Positions 21,400-32,893 of a DNA stretch of 64,000 nt are shown in pieces. A model generated the notes under the pieces. It was given only the letters and a program-made list of their open reading frames with translations. It did not search any database and had not been told where the DNA came from. Numbering within the stretch: position 1 is the stretch's first letter; every line of letters starts with the position of its first letter. A program made the translations under genes and the position numbers. Origin of the DNA: Gaeumannomyces sp. JS-464 (lineage: Eukaryota > Ascomycota > Sordariomycetes > Magnaporthales > Magnaporthaceae); the NCBI GenBank assembly GCA_002197995.1, contig NGZR01000001.1:14341501-14405500 (forward strand), in the 5' to 3' direction.

Positions 21400-22180
21400 A
21401 TCGGGAGCTTTAGGGTAAGTTAATGTACCATTTCGTAACAAACAGCCTGGTTTATGCCGTCGTTTCCTTTTTCGGGCAAGCATTCTTTTATACCTTTCGC
21501 ATGTTCGTGGGTGGCGAGCTGGTTGGTATTTCCCTAAGCTGGTTCGACGATGGTTTGCGAAGTTCCATTCGCGGATTTACTGCCTGGTTGCGAAGCTTTA
21601 CCGTAAGAAGTGAGGAGGGGCAAAGGGTGCAATTGGGAGGGCATTAACGGCTCGACAATTGCAATGTGTAAGCCTAACCAAAAGCTTTTGAAAGGAGGCG
21701 GGGCTTTGCCGCTCCCCTCCTGGAGCAGCTCCTGGCCAAAAGGCGATGCCCGCTTTCGAAGCGAAGAATCCATAAGGGAAAGCAGAATGGATCGTTATTT
21801 TCCATGCAGCGACGAGGTTTGGGTGGAAGTGATTGCTTTTTGTTTAGGTGCTTTCTCCTATTTTTTCCGGCATACGAGAAATCTATATGGATGTTATAAC
21901 GAAATCGGAAGCCGCGCGGTGCGACCAAATGTTATTGGTTGCGTTTGCATGCAAAAGGTGGTGGCTGTGTTAGGGGGGTCCGACAAGGCGGGCTCGCACA
22001 GCCCACCCGGCTTTGGTAAGGCAGACAGATTGCGATAAGGTAAAGCCCGCCCAGCCTGATTTAACCTCGATTAAATTCACGCAATGGACAAATGCTAACG
22101 TGCTAGCCCTTTTCCACGAAATTAAACTTCATTTTCTCCTCCAAGATTTTAACGGCAGCGATCGTAGCTGCCACCTTTTT
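21400..22180. other. AT-rich region between helicase and NLR pseudogenes
   Basis: This is the divergent head-to-head space between the two pseudogenes. Short frames here have no family signature. It probably contains both mutated promoters and possibly the extreme N-termini. Confidence 0.4.
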
Positions 22181-25100
22181 TTATGCCGTCCTTTACCTTA
22201 AAAGCGCCTGCCCTTGGCCAGGTGGAAGGCAAGCGCATAATATAAAAAGCGTTTAATGATTTGCGGAAATTGGTTTTACCAATTCACACGCCAAAATTCG
22301 CCTTAACCACCCTCCAAAACGTTAAAAAAGCGGCAATCGAAGTCGAGCGGGAGCTCGCGGGGCGCCAGCTGCTCCGAAACACCCGCCGGCTGAACGCTTT
22401 GTTCCGAAAACTGGAACACTATTCCAAGGTTATCGATGTTTTTTGCAATGGTACGGAATTTTTCCCCTGGATTTGGGCCCCAATTAAGCTCGTTCTAAAG
22501 GCAAGCCGCCTTTATAAGTCTTAAGGCGCTTAACTTTCGCTTACCACTAAACTATTATATTTCGGGGTCCAGGTATCGTGTGATTGCACCGAGGCATTCG
22601 AAAGCCTTATAAAGGCCTATGCGCAAATCTCCGAGCATTTCGGCAGGTTCGAGCTTTTGCAGCAGTCTTTTAGCGATAAACCAGAACTTTATTCGATTTT
22701 TGCAGCTTTTTATGTGGATATACTCGCCTTTTATAAAGTCGCTTACAAATTTGTTATACGCCGTTGTAAGTAGCAGCATACCGGACTACTATGGAAGTTT
22801 TTGGGTTTTGATTAACGGCTGCTTTGTAGGCTGGAAGATTTTTTTTGTTACATTATGGGGCCGATTTAAGCAAAAGCTTGATAATATCCTTAAGGACCTA
22901 AGGAAATATGGGGACCTTATCGATAAAGTTTCTAACGCGCATAACATCGTTAAAGCTAAAAAGATAAGGCAAAAGTTGCAATCCTGGAAGGAGGCCAGCC
23001 TCCATAGGCTTAAATAGGATGAAAAGGAGCAAAAAGTGCGTTATTTGGAAAGCATAAGCTCGTGGTTTGGCATAAATAACTTAAATTAGGTCTTGTTTCG
23101 AGATTCCCTGGTTGAGGTCGGTTTGCAGCACCCGGGCACCGCCGACTGGATTTTAAGGCGTTAAAATATAACCTTTTAGCTCCAGCCCAACTCTAAAAAC
23201 GCATTTTTGCTGCTGCAAGGAGGCCCCGGTACGGGCAAAAGTGTTTTTAACGCTAGGCTTATAAGGTTCCTCCAAGCTCTGGGCCGTTCCGTAGTCCTTA
23301 ACCATTTCTGCTCCTACTCGCCCAGCTTTTCGACTTAATACGACGTTATGGTTAAATCGCTATTTTTTAAGTGCGTAAAAGCCGACCACGACCTCGCAGC
23401 TTATATGTACGACGAGCACGTTAGCAGTAAGCAAGCGAGCATAACCCTGCTTAAAGGGCTTTTAAAAACCGCCGTTAAGGTTTTCGCAAGCGGAAATGTC
23501 GATAATAATGCCGTACATATCATCCTCGACGGCGTAAATAAGTGTTTTGCTAAAACACAGCGTAAGGTTTTCCGATTTGTTAATAGGCTGGTTACTAATA
23601 GGCCTGTATGTAAGGTTTTGGTGTTAGGGCGAAGTAATATGGCCACCCCGCGCTTTAAACGGTGGAAGGAAACGCCGACCTTCTCCCTGTCCGAGGAGAA
23701 GGCCTGTGTCGGGGAAGCCATACGGCATTTCGTTATCGCAGCTTTGGGGAATATGCGCGAAAAGCTAAGGGAAATAGGCTTTCCGGATTAGTCCATATGG
23801 GAGCTGGCATTTAAAATAGTGGATAAGGCTAACGGTAAGCTCCATTATAAAGGCGAGTTTGGGACAAACAGTTAATAAAGTAACGATAAATTAGGCATGT
23901 TTTTTTGGGCCCGCTTAATCCTGGACTACCTTAACGTTAACACCTTTTACAGCGGAGCCGAATTTACCGAGGCTATTAAAGCCATCCTGCAAGAACTTTC
24001 CAAGTTGTAAGTAAAGTTGCAGATTTGGGCAGCAAAAAGTTTGCCTAAGGAATACGGGGATCCGAACCAGAAAAACTACATTTTAACCCTCCATATTCCA
24101 GCTACGAGAAAATCCTATCGGATTTTCTTTTTCGCCGTAATGCCCGCTCGGTTTAGCGATTTCGGGCCATATTCGGCTGGATCGCGTTTGCGAAGCGCCC
24201 GCTTTAAATGGCAGAGCTACAGTTTGCTTTGTTATTCGACATTGGAAATGGTGTTTTTAATCGTCCCGTTCCGATTTACGTGCTTAAAACCTGCGGGTTT
24301 TTAATTAAGCGGCGAAAGGATTCGACCTTATCCTTTATCCACGTTTCGGTTAAAAAGTAAGTTCCAGTGATTGGGTGTTGGATGTTCGGCGAGGGAATCC
24401 ATTAACATAAGCATCGAAACCGCTAGCTACTTTTAAAGCAGCGATTGCGTCGAAGCTATCCGCCTTTTACGATAATCCTTACTATAAAATAACGGACTTT
24501 TATTTTTAAAGTGTTTTTAGGCAGCATTTAAAGTATTTAGTCCGTCGACCGAAGAAATTACGAGAAACCTGTAGGTATTTCGAGGCGTGTGGGCATTTTT
24601 GCCATATACAAAGGAAATATAGCTTTCGGAGCTCCTCGAAATGGCTTTTATCCCGGTTGCGGGGTGAAACCCTTTATTTAGGGAGATCGCCCAGCAGCTA
24701 TCAAGGGCGCTAACGGTATCGCGGCCGAATTATAACATCCATTATACCGGAACCCCCGTAGCGGGGCTGGAGGTAATTCGATCGTTTAATGGCCTTTGGT
24801 GTAAGGCTACCGCGAGCCTAGCAGCTAAATTTAAAGGACAGGTTTTGGCTGTCGAAACAAGTGCTAGCGGTAAAAAGCTTATAATAGGGAATGCCATATT
24901 GCCTAATGGTACTAAGCAGGATATTTTAGATCATTTTAAAAAGCCGTAAAGCATCCAAAATATCCACGCTAATTACGAGTGGGTGATCCAGCAATTGGTT
25001 AGCATTACCCACCACCCCGACATTAATGCGTCGGAATTCGAACATTTCCGAAAAAACCTGACGAGAGGCGCTTACGCTTGCCGCTTCCCTTCCTGCGATG

Positions 25101-25360
25101 CCGCCACGAATAAGTTCCGGAGCCGCAGTGAGCGTTCTGCTTACGAAGCTACCCACGCGCTTACTTTTCCATATCCCGAGCTTGGCTGCCAATACCCGCC
25201 ATTCACATGCGGGAGGTTGCTGCGCAGGCATCAGTTAGAGAACCACGGACCCGGAGGGCACCGCAACGTCAATAGGGGTCTTTTGATGAAACAGGCTTGC
25301 CCAGGCAACAAGCCCGCTCCGAAAAAGAAGGACTCGAAGGACATGTACGGCTGGCTTTAA
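22180..25360 (+). pseudogene. NACHT-type NLR (STAND ATPase) with C-terminal zinc-finger tail, RIP-degraded
   Basis: The N-terminal helical domain is visible as NDLRKLVLPIHTPKFALTTL (about 22250) and LEHYSKVIDVFCNGTEFFPW, similar to DUF7708-type regions of fungal NLRs. The Walker A is QGGPGTGKS (about 23215-23241), followed by LNHFCSYSPSF. The NACHT core has VHIILDGVNKC (Walker B position, 23510-23545), VCKVLVLGRSN (sensor-like, with Gly-Arg in place of Ser-Arg) and TFSLSEEKACVGEAIRHFV. A winged-helix-like CGFLIKRRKDSTLSFIHVSV follows near 24290. The tail is EFEHFRKNLTRGAYACRFPS, then paired Cys/His (CDAATN, GCQYPPFTCG, LLRRHQLENH), a C2H2-like module common at NLR C-termini. Many TAA/TAG stops interrupt 22.0-24.9 kb; the last 130 codons (24983-25360) are open and GC-rich. 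Fungal NLRs mediate non-self recognition and cell death. This copy is inactive. Confidence 0.85.
24983..25360 (+). CDS. Open 3' remnant of the NLR pseudogene (zinc-finger tail)
   Basis: 125 codons remain open from an internal Met. They encode the tail described for the NLR, with Cys/His pairs spaced like C2H2 fingers and a Lys-rich end (PAPKKKDSKDMYGWL). The surroundings switch from AT-rich to GC-rich at about 24.95 kb. It is unlikely to be an independent gene. Confidence 0.6.
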   Translation: MIQQLVSITHHPDINASEFEHFRKNLTRGAYACRFPSCDAATNKFRSRSERSAYEATHALTFPYPELGCQYPPFTCGRLLRRHQLENHGPGGHRNVNRGLLMKQACPGNKPAPKKKDSKDMYGWL

Positions 25361-25521
25361 ACGGCTGAGGGCACTGCAGACCAGGCCGACCCCATCGATT
25401 ACTACCGCGTTGGGCAGGCTGCCAAGAATCTCGGAGAAGACAACAGCAAAGCCAAGGACGGCGGTGGAGAGAAGGAAAAGGGGAAGGAGGGGGTGAGGTA
25501 AATGAGGGCGAAGAGGGGAAG

Positions 25522-26179
25522 GTGGATCTCGTCGACTTGAACGCCGCTCCAGGCCAGATGAACGCGCCTGCCATGTCGGGGATGGACACCCGTTGCAACC
25601 CCATGGCCCAGCAAACCGCCATCTCCGTGGGCGACAATATCAACCAGATGCTGCAGGCGATGGATCCCGCAGATCGGCAACAGTCCAAGGGTCTCGCGCC
25701 CGACAAGATCAACGAGCTGATGATCCGTTGGCAGGAGTTGCAGCAACAACAACAACAGGCGGTGCCGCCTCCTCAGCCAACACCACCCCAGCAAACGCAA
25801 CCTCAGCCGAACATGGGCCACCCTCAGTCGCAACACCCTCAGGTTCCAGCGCAGGGCTCCGGGGGTCCTGGCGGAAGGCCCCAGCAAGGGCAGATACCAG
25901 GGACTGCCGGCTAGTGTCCTGGCGAACATACCACCTCAGATGCTGCAACCGACTCAGGCTGAAATAAACATTGTTCGCAATCACCCGAGGTTGATTGGGG
26001 CGCCGCTCGACAGCATTGTAAGTCTCGCCAGACAAGTTAAGGTCCGCGAGTACATGCGGGCGCAACAGGGCCTTAGGGCCTTAACCCAACCACAGCCAGG
26101 ACAGGGACAACAGGGACCTCCGCCTGCAGCCGATGGGCAGGCGCCCATCCAGACTGGCCAAAACCAGTCACCTGCATAA
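25522..26179 (+). pseudogene. Gln/Pro-rich coactivator-like remnant with a frameshift
   Basis: The first frame (25522-25914) reads NINQMLQAMDPADRQQ and LAPDKINELMIRWQELQQ, then a Gln/Pro-rich linker. The next frame (from about 25917) continues LANIPPQMLQPTQAEINIVR and IVSLARQVKVREYMRAQQ, then more Gln/Pro. The continuity across the frames implies a 1-nt frameshift near 25910-25920. The mix of helical 'NINQML/KINELMIRWQE' blocks and Q-rich linkers resembles fungal transcription coactivators such as Med15/Gal11-type proteins, but I cannot assign it. No start or stop of a full gene is visible. It is probably a fragment translocated next to the NLR. Confidence 0.45.
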
Positions 26180-27057
26180 AGGCCGGCCGGCTTTGCCTCG
26201 GGAACAGTTCCAGTACCTGCCGCAGATAATAAGCCCGCGGCGCCAGCAGCACCGCCTGTTGGGTTCGGCAGCCAAAATCTACGACGTTCCCACCTTTCCT
26301 CGAATCCACCAATTCTTGGCATTGCGCTGTTAATGCACATCGCCAAATTGCATACAAATCCTTAACACCCGCCAATCCAGCGATCCAACACCAACAACAC
26401 GCCCGCCTACAGCGCTGGCAACGGCATATTGCCGTTGCCAACGGCTCCCCTAGCCAATAGGGTGGCGCACGGCCTTCTAAATGGCCCCTCGGCCCGGAAA
26501 AGCGCGTCGCGGCCGCCCTGGCCCCCGCGCTTCCCAGCGCACACGCACGCAAACACGCCGTCCCCGTTGCGGAACGAGCAACACCCGACAGGGCCCGCAC
26601 AGGGCTAGGAAGGTCCCTACGGCGTCGGCACCGGTACAGGTGCCCCGACACACCCGAACGCGCCGCATATAGCATGCGACGGAACCCCCCCTTCCCTCAC
26701 CCCCCTACCCTCCCCCCAAGCCCCCCACGCGCCACAGCGCCCAACCCCTCCCTTCCGGCCTACGGGCCCGACCCCCGGGTCGGCCGCAGCGGCCGCGGAA
26801 GAGATAATCGCGAGCTTTACGCGCAAAAAGCGAACGGCTGGAAAGTTTGCTTCCTGGAGTACGCGAAAAAGGCGCTGCTAGGCCAGCCAGCCCCCTTCCG
26901 GGGGGACGGAAAAGGCCTCGCAGGTCCCGAACCCAACAACGCGCCTAATATATAGCGCCCGCCCCCGACCACCTACGCGGCGGCGGCCCGCACGGGGCTC
27001 CAACAGCCCTAGCAACCCGCACAAGCCCGTGCACCCCGGGCGCCTCGGGCGTCCCGC
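26180..27057. other. GC-rich island, degenerate Pro/Arg-rich sequence
   Basis: This is a continuation of the coactivator-like remnant (for example AADNKPAAPAAPP and NPPILGIALL) into very GC-rich sequence with CCCC/GGGG tracts. A frame at 26674-26955 has RELYAQKANGWKVCFLEYAK in its second half, which I do not recognise. The island ends at the TSD of Gypsy A. Confidence 0.4.
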
Positions 27058-27538
27058 TGTTACAATCAGGGGTCTGCTCCTAGGGTAGGGCACCTCGGGG
27101 GAGGTGTTGAGGACAGTATCGCTGGTTTGGTGAACAGGGGAACACGTGACTTAGAAGGACAATCTGATTGCTTGCCCCAGGGGATGCCTGGGAGCTAACT
27201 TAGGTTGACTGATGCCGAAGCCTTAGTTGAAGCTACCGGAGACAGAAGGCAATCCACCCTTTATATATACACTGTTTTTTTCCTTAGTAGCTTTTGAATT
27301 TGTGGCTTTGTCCCTGGGCTACCACAGATCCACAGATCCCTTTTGGATTTGTCGCTTTATCCCTAGGCTACCATAGATCCACAAATCCTTTTTGGATTTG
27401 TCGTTTTGTCCCTAGGCCACCACAAATCCATAGATCCTTTTTGGGTTACGTGATTTTACGTATCCTGGTGCGGGGTAGGGGCACCATTTGGGCCCCTTCC
27501 CGTCCTGCTGCACGGGGGCTTGCATGCTGGTCGTAACA
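27058..27538 (-). repeat. Gypsy A 3' LTR (weakly mutated)
   Basis: 481 bp. It contains three diverged copies of a 50-60-bp motif built on GGATTTGTCG-like units (about 27290-27440) and a TATATATACACTG stretch. It retains most C residues, whereas its partner LTR at 33906/41546 has lost them outside CpG. Confidence 0.92.
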
Positions 27539-27911
27539 TTAAGTTTTCCCTTTTAGGCCGAATCCCTTTGGCTACGTTTTATCGCCCCGCTTTTTGTTAA
27601 TGGTAAGTACTTTCCTTTTTTACCATTTCCCATCCCTTTCCTTTTTTAACAAAATGTTTGGTCGGGTGCGAAAACGTCCCTTTGCGAAGAAAACCCTTTA
27701 GCGTAAGGATTTGCTTGCTTAAGTCGTTTTTTCCTTTGTTAAAATGCTTTTTTGTTTTTTTTGTTACGAAGTTTTAAAGCGTGAAAGGTGCGAGGTTTCC
27801 CTTTTGGATTCGTCGCGGTGCGTGGAGTGTTTTAATCGGAACCGCTCGGGTTGTAACATTTTAGGCCCTTCCTTTAAATAGCTCCGTTTTATTAACTTGC
27901 AGTATTAGCAA

Positions 27912-28229
27912 ATGGAAGCGGAGGTTAAAGCGGTGGAAGAGGAACGTCGCGTTTTGAATAACGAACGCCGTGCTTTGGACAATAAGTTAAAGCGTTTGCG
28001 AAAATAGAAAAAAATGTGGTTTAAGAAAAAGATGCGTGCAATCCGTCGTGGTATTAACGCTATAAAGGAGTTAAAGCGTATCGAGCGGGAGGAGGCCGAT
28101 TGGGAGGTTCGCCAGGCTGCTTCGCACCCTAAGCCTTTCGTAGTTCCTGCCGTTTCCCCCGATTGGCAGGCATTCGGGGTTAACCCTAATTTAAACCTGC
28201 TTACCTTTTTTAACCGCAGTAAATCGTAA
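27912..28229 (+). pseudogene. Antisense accessory frame of Gypsy A, coiled-coil/basic
   Basis: On the strand opposite to pol, between the chromodomain and the 3' LTR. 106 codons are open except for one TAG (about 28008) that looks like a mutated CAG. The N-terminal part is heptad-like (VEEERRVLNNERRALDNKLK), then Lys/Arg-rich (FKKKMRAIRRGINAIKELKR), then a tail ending FGVNPNLNLLT. It resembles small coiled-coil proteins encoded near the ends of other fungal Gypsy elements, as far as I recall; the function is unknown. Its near-openness contrasts with the shredded pol. Confidence 0.5.
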
Positions 28230-28376
28230 CTCCCTTAATAATTTCCTTAGGTTTTGTGGCGCATTGGGTGTGGCTTTGGTTTTTTTGCCGAAGCTTTGGG
28301 TTCGAACCTTAATACGACCGTTTAAGTAGAAGTTTAACGATATCAGACTTTTTTTTTTAAAACCTTTTTCCTTTTG

Positions 28377-28571
28377 CTAACCTTTTTGTAAGCGCTTTTG
28401 CCGATATTCCTTTAAGGCTTCCTGGCAATTTATAAGGTTAGTTCCTTTTTCCCACGTGTTTTTTTCGTAGCCGTACTTTTTCCATTTAATTAAGTGCTTT
28501 TTAAGCCTATGGTTTAGCTTATAGTTTAAAAAAATTTCGATTTCGTACTTTTGCTTTGGGTCGATTTCCAC
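28377..28571 (-). pseudogene. Gypsy A chromodomain (integrase C-terminus)
   Basis: The minus strand reads YEIEIFLNYKLNHRLKKHL, then IKWKKYGYEKNTWE and NLINCQEALKEY. This is the chromodomain pattern with aromatic positions Y, W and a W before E in the ENTWE box. It is an open remnant of the pol C-terminus. Confidence 0.85.
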
Positions 28572-29254
28572 TAATTCGCTGCTTTTAAAGCCCAGTAGCG
28601 CTGGTTTAAATAGGGAAATATAAAAAACCGGGTGGGATTTTATGGTTGGGGGTAGTCGAAGTTTATAGTTTATTTTCGAAACTTTTTTTAATATTTTAAA
28701 CGGTTCCAGTTTTTTATAGTTTAACTTATCGTTTGGTCGTTTCGTTTTAATATTTCGTCGAAAAAGATAAACGCTATTTCCCTTTTTAAAAATCGGTTTT
28801 TTAATCCTTTTTTTATTTGCTTAAGTAGTTATACGGTGTCGTAGCTTTTTTTAGTTTTATTTGAAAGTGTTTATGCAGTTTGGTAAATTCCGTTACTTGT
28901 ATTTCCGCTGCTAAGGTATGGTTTTTTGCCTTGGGTTTTTTGTACGTTATAAGCGTAAACCCGTAATTCGCGTAAAACGGTGTAATTCCTATGCTTTTAT
29001 AAATTAAGCTATTATAAGCGAACTAGGTTATAGGAAATAGTTATACCTAATTATTTTGTTTGTAATTAACGTAATAACGTAAATACTGCTTTATGGTTTA
29101 GTTCGTTCGTTTCGTTTGCCCATTTGTTTGGGGGTAATAAGCTGTAAATAAGGAGTGCTTTGCTTTTAGCTTATTTGTAAACCCTTTCCAAAATTTGCTT
29201 ATAAATAGCTTGTTTTATCCGTAATTAACCGGTTCGGCGTGCCGTATTCCGCTA

Positions 29255-29455
29255 TTACGTGTTTATAAAAACGTACGCTAACTTTGTAATATCGCTGCTT
29301 TTTTTATATGGTAGGAATAAAGCGTATTTAGTAAACCTATCCATTATTACTAATATATTGTCGTATTTAACTCCAGTTATAGGTTTTTTTAATTGGAAAA
29401 GCTTAATAACGAAATTTATGGTAACCTTTTGCCATGCTTTGTTAAATGCTGGCAA
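29255..29455 (-). pseudogene. Gypsy A integrase core remnant
   Basis: It contains AWQKVTINFVIKLFQLKK, then YDNILVIMDRFTKYALFLPY and LAYVFI, the first part of the retroviral-type DDE integrase core. The first catalytic Asp position is changed (NFV instead of DFI), as expected from G-to-A mutation. Confidence 0.85.
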
Positions 29456-30299
29456 AGGTTACAAAAGTTCGTAAAGTTTATGCCTATTGGCTTTATTTTT
29501 CACGCAATTCTCGCAATTTTTTATTGCGTTTTGTATTTCGGCCCGAGTTTTTGCGAACTTGTGGTATTATCGTAACCGTTTTTATGTTTTGGTTACGCCT
29601 TAATAGCCGTATGCCAAATTGGCTATAAATTCGTTAAATTTTTTTTGGGGTTTAAACTTTTCCTTACCGAACCGTTTTAACGAGTATTTTTTATGCCGGA
29701 ATTAAAAATCCGTTTGGTTTTTTCGCTAGGATTATTCGTGTTTTTTAGGTATTACGACCTAATGGTTCGGCCGTCGGCTTAAGGCATCCCCCCGGCCGTT
29801 TTCCAACCCTTTCCGGTATTCGATCCGGATATCGTAGTTTTGTAAAAACTCGCTTTAACGCATTTGTCGTTTGTTTAAGTTTTTGCTAATAGTAAAATGT
29901 GTTAGGTTTTTATGGTTTATATATATTATAACTTAATGTTTAGCTTTATAAAGGTGTGGTCGCCATTTTTTAAGCACTTGGATAACTGTTAAAATTTTTT
30001 TGTTATAAATTTAATAGTTTAATTTAAATCCATTTAATTTTTGCGAAAAAAACGCGCAAAAGTGCAACCGTCCCTAGTTATTTTATTGTTCGAGTTAGCT
30101 TCCGATCGCGTAATTCGACGCGTTAGTTTTAATTTCGAAGGGTTTTTTTAAGCTTGGGAGTATTAGTATTAGCTCGCTTATTACGGCATTTCGTAATTGC
30201 TCGAAAACCTTTTGTTTTTATTTTCCTTAATAAAATTGGTAATCGTTTTTAGTAAAGTTCGTAAATGGTATGGCGATTTTGCTATAATTACAAATAAAC

Positions 30300-30900
30300 C
30301 GTTTATAAAAGTTTAAAAATCCTAGGAATTCCCGTACTTTTGTAACGTTTTTAAATATGAGCCACTTTTTAACTTTTTTAACTTTTTTAGGGTTTATGCG
30401 AATTTGTCCAAGTGTAATTACGAACCTTAGGAAAGCAACTTTTTATGTATGCCATATACATTTTTCGGGTTTAACGAAAAGTTTTACGTTAAATAGCTTT
30501 TGGAATACTTAATGCATATGCTGTTTATACTCCTCCAACGTTTCCGAAAAAACCAGGATATTATTTAAATACGCGAGAACGAAAAGGTTAAAATGCTCGC
30601 GTAGCATATGGTTAATTATCCTTTAAAACGTGGCTAATGCGTTAGTAAAACCAAAGGTTATTACTAAGGACTTATAGCATTTAAACTTTATTTTAAAAGC
30701 CGTTAGCCACTTTTAACCCTTTTTAACCCGTATTAAATTGTAAGCTTTCCGTAGGTTTAAAACCGTAAAGTACTTAACTTTTTCGAGCTTATTTCGTAGC
30801 TCGTCGATAAAAGGTATAAAATACCGATCCTTTACGGTAGCTTCGTTTAACGGGCGGTAATCGACGTATATTCGCTCCGTCTCGTTTTTTTTTTTTTTTA
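30300..30900 (-). pseudogene. Gypsy A reverse transcriptase remnant
   Basis: The minus strand shows VDYRPLNEATVKDRYFIPFI, FTVLNLRKAYNLIRV, VITFGFTNALATF and the catalytic box as YLNNILVFSETLEEY (YLDD altered to YLNN, again G-to-A). The order and spacing match Ty3/Gypsy reverse transcriptase. Stops interrupt it. Confidence 0.88.
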
Positions 30901-32893
30901 TAAAATCCCGTATCCTATTGGAAAGTTAAAAGGCTTAATATATCCTTTTAGCAAGTTTTCCTCTAGTTATTCCTTTAGCACTTCTTATTGCCAAGGGCTA
31001 AGCTAGTACAGTTTTTGGTATTTAAACTGCGTGTTTAGTTTAAGTTTAATTTTAAAATCGAACGGTTTATGTTTAAAAAGCACCGTTTTTAAGGTTTTCC
31101 TAAACAATTTTTCGTACTTGTGGTATTCCTTCGGAACATTTGCGAGCCGTTTTTTGGTTTAGTCGTTTTAATCGCTTTTTATTTTAAATAGTTGTGTATT
31201 TATTAATGCTAAATACGAGGGTAAATTACTAAGTCCTGTTATTGTTATAACCTTTTTGTTTTGCTTTTTACGTTTACGGTTTAGGGTTTGTAATTGGTAA
31301 ACCTTTTTAATTACTTATAGCTTCCCTTATTAAATTTAGCCGTTAGTTTAATCTATCCGTGGGTTGTTTTTCCTAAGCTAAAAGATTTCGAAAATGATAT
31401 TTCCTTTTTTTATATTTAACTCGTTTAATATAATAGTAACGTTTCCCCCGCTCCGGGTGCGTAATGTTATTAGCTGTGTTTTTTAGTCGATCCATCTTTT
31501 ATTATAAGCGACGGGTATTCCTTTAACCGTTTTTAGTTAGTACGGTTAATCTTTTCGTTTTATAAGGATTTTATACCGTTTAACCGTTTATAACGATACG
31601 TAATCGCTTTATACTTCGCAATCGATTATTACCTTAACCTTTTTTCCTTAATATTCCATCCGGAACGTTAACAGGTTATACGGTTAATTCGATTTTGCCA
31701 TTGCGAAGGTTTTTATCGGTTTTTGGTTTTTTCCATTCCGTGCTTTCCGTTTAGGTGGTTCGTTTAGTTTTTTAATAGGGGGAACGAGTGTCGTACGTTC
31801 GTTTTTCGATCCGGGTCGAACGGGACGTACGTTTTAATAATCCCCTAATGCTAAGCTTCCGCTTTATATACTATATGCACCTTGCATTTTTCGGTTTCGC
31901 ACTTTCCCTAATCGAACGTTTTCGTAACGTATAATATAGGGTACCGTTCGTTAAGTTTAAAAACGGCGGCGATTCGGTTAATATATGCTAGTTTCCACCG
32001 TGGTAATTGGAACGTTAGCCGTAGCCTGGTTTTTGGTTTGTCTTTAAGCTTTTTTAAAGCAAAGTTATACTTAAGCTTAGTTTTAAAGTGGAATTTGCAT
32101 TTTTAGTAAATGCATTTTGCTTAAAACAGGTATAAATAATTAGGATGCAATTATATTTAGGTAGTTTTGTAAAATATAACGCGGGTTTTTTTCCTCGAAC
32201 CGCATTTTCGAACCAGCTTTTTAAGTACGTAACTTTTTAGTTATCCTTATAAACCACGATAAAGTTTAACCACCGTTTTTTATTGCTAGGGTGGTGTGGC
32301 ATAAAAGTCCGTTAAGGTACTTTAAAACCTTAACATTCCAAAAACACTTCGAAAGGTTAAAAGGTGTAAAAGCCCGTTGGTTTTTCCAGTTAACTTTCGC
32401 TTTTCGAGCTATTAACGCGGACGACGGTCCGTTAATAGCTGCTTTTTCGATCCGTTTTTAAAACTGGGCGATATTAACGTCCTAACCGTTTTAATTTATT
32501 TCGGCGTCGGTATCGGAACTTTTCGCTTTTCGAAAAAGGTGTGTTTAACCTAATGGCTTTTTTTGGATTTATCCTTCCTTCGAACCATTTTCCAGGGTTA
32601 TTTTTTTTTAAAGCCCAGCGAAAAACGGTGTCGTTTTCCTTTTCCGAATCCTCGGGACCGAAAACGACCCGCTATTTTCCTTTATTATCGTACTCGGTTT
32701 TAATAACCTTAAATATCGTAATGCTTCGTGGTTTTTAAAGGTACTATCCGGTAGCCTTTTTATCAGATTAATAAGTAGCGCATAATTCGTCGTAATAGCA
32801 CGTTTAGCTAAACGTTAGCTTAAAGCATAATCCTTTTTATATCGGGCTTTTTTATATTTACTAAAGGTTAGTTATTTGGCGGTTGTTTTGCTA

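Larger units (their letters stand above)
18045..21400 (-). pseudogene. SNF2-family helicase with zinc-finger insertion, spliced, half destroyed by RIP-like mutation
   Basis: Reading leftwards, the conserved N-terminal segments are MCDNVGDFF (about 21030), KYCNPHRLSSLDPN (about 20950), LTFLLRREFGWDF (about 20670) and the ATP-binding motif MGLGKTLTIIALTATD (20428). Motif V-type TKTPIQNGIRDLKSLLKF lies near 19780 and LRRPKTVIELPNK near 19600. A Cys-rich RING-like insertion (CAFC ... CADC, about 19090-19260) follows. The helicase C domain reads SIVFSSWTITLDFVQ, GIRYERFDGKVP, ALARIHRLGQ and VRFFVKDTFEE, ending DLRRLI. Introns 18066-18157 and 18257-18350 splice in frame. Right of about 19.75 kb the gene is AT-rich with many TAA/TAG stops; left of it GC content is normal, but small indels occur (for example at WNPT/VEEQ near 18455). 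This is a chromatin-remodelling or repair-type ATPase by family; the copy is dead. The 5' limit is approximate. Confidence 0.85.

Noticed and set aside
21610..22038. 142-codon plus-strand frame between helicase and NLR remnants
   Set aside because: No domain, and residue mix not protein-like; the NLR frame begins further right.
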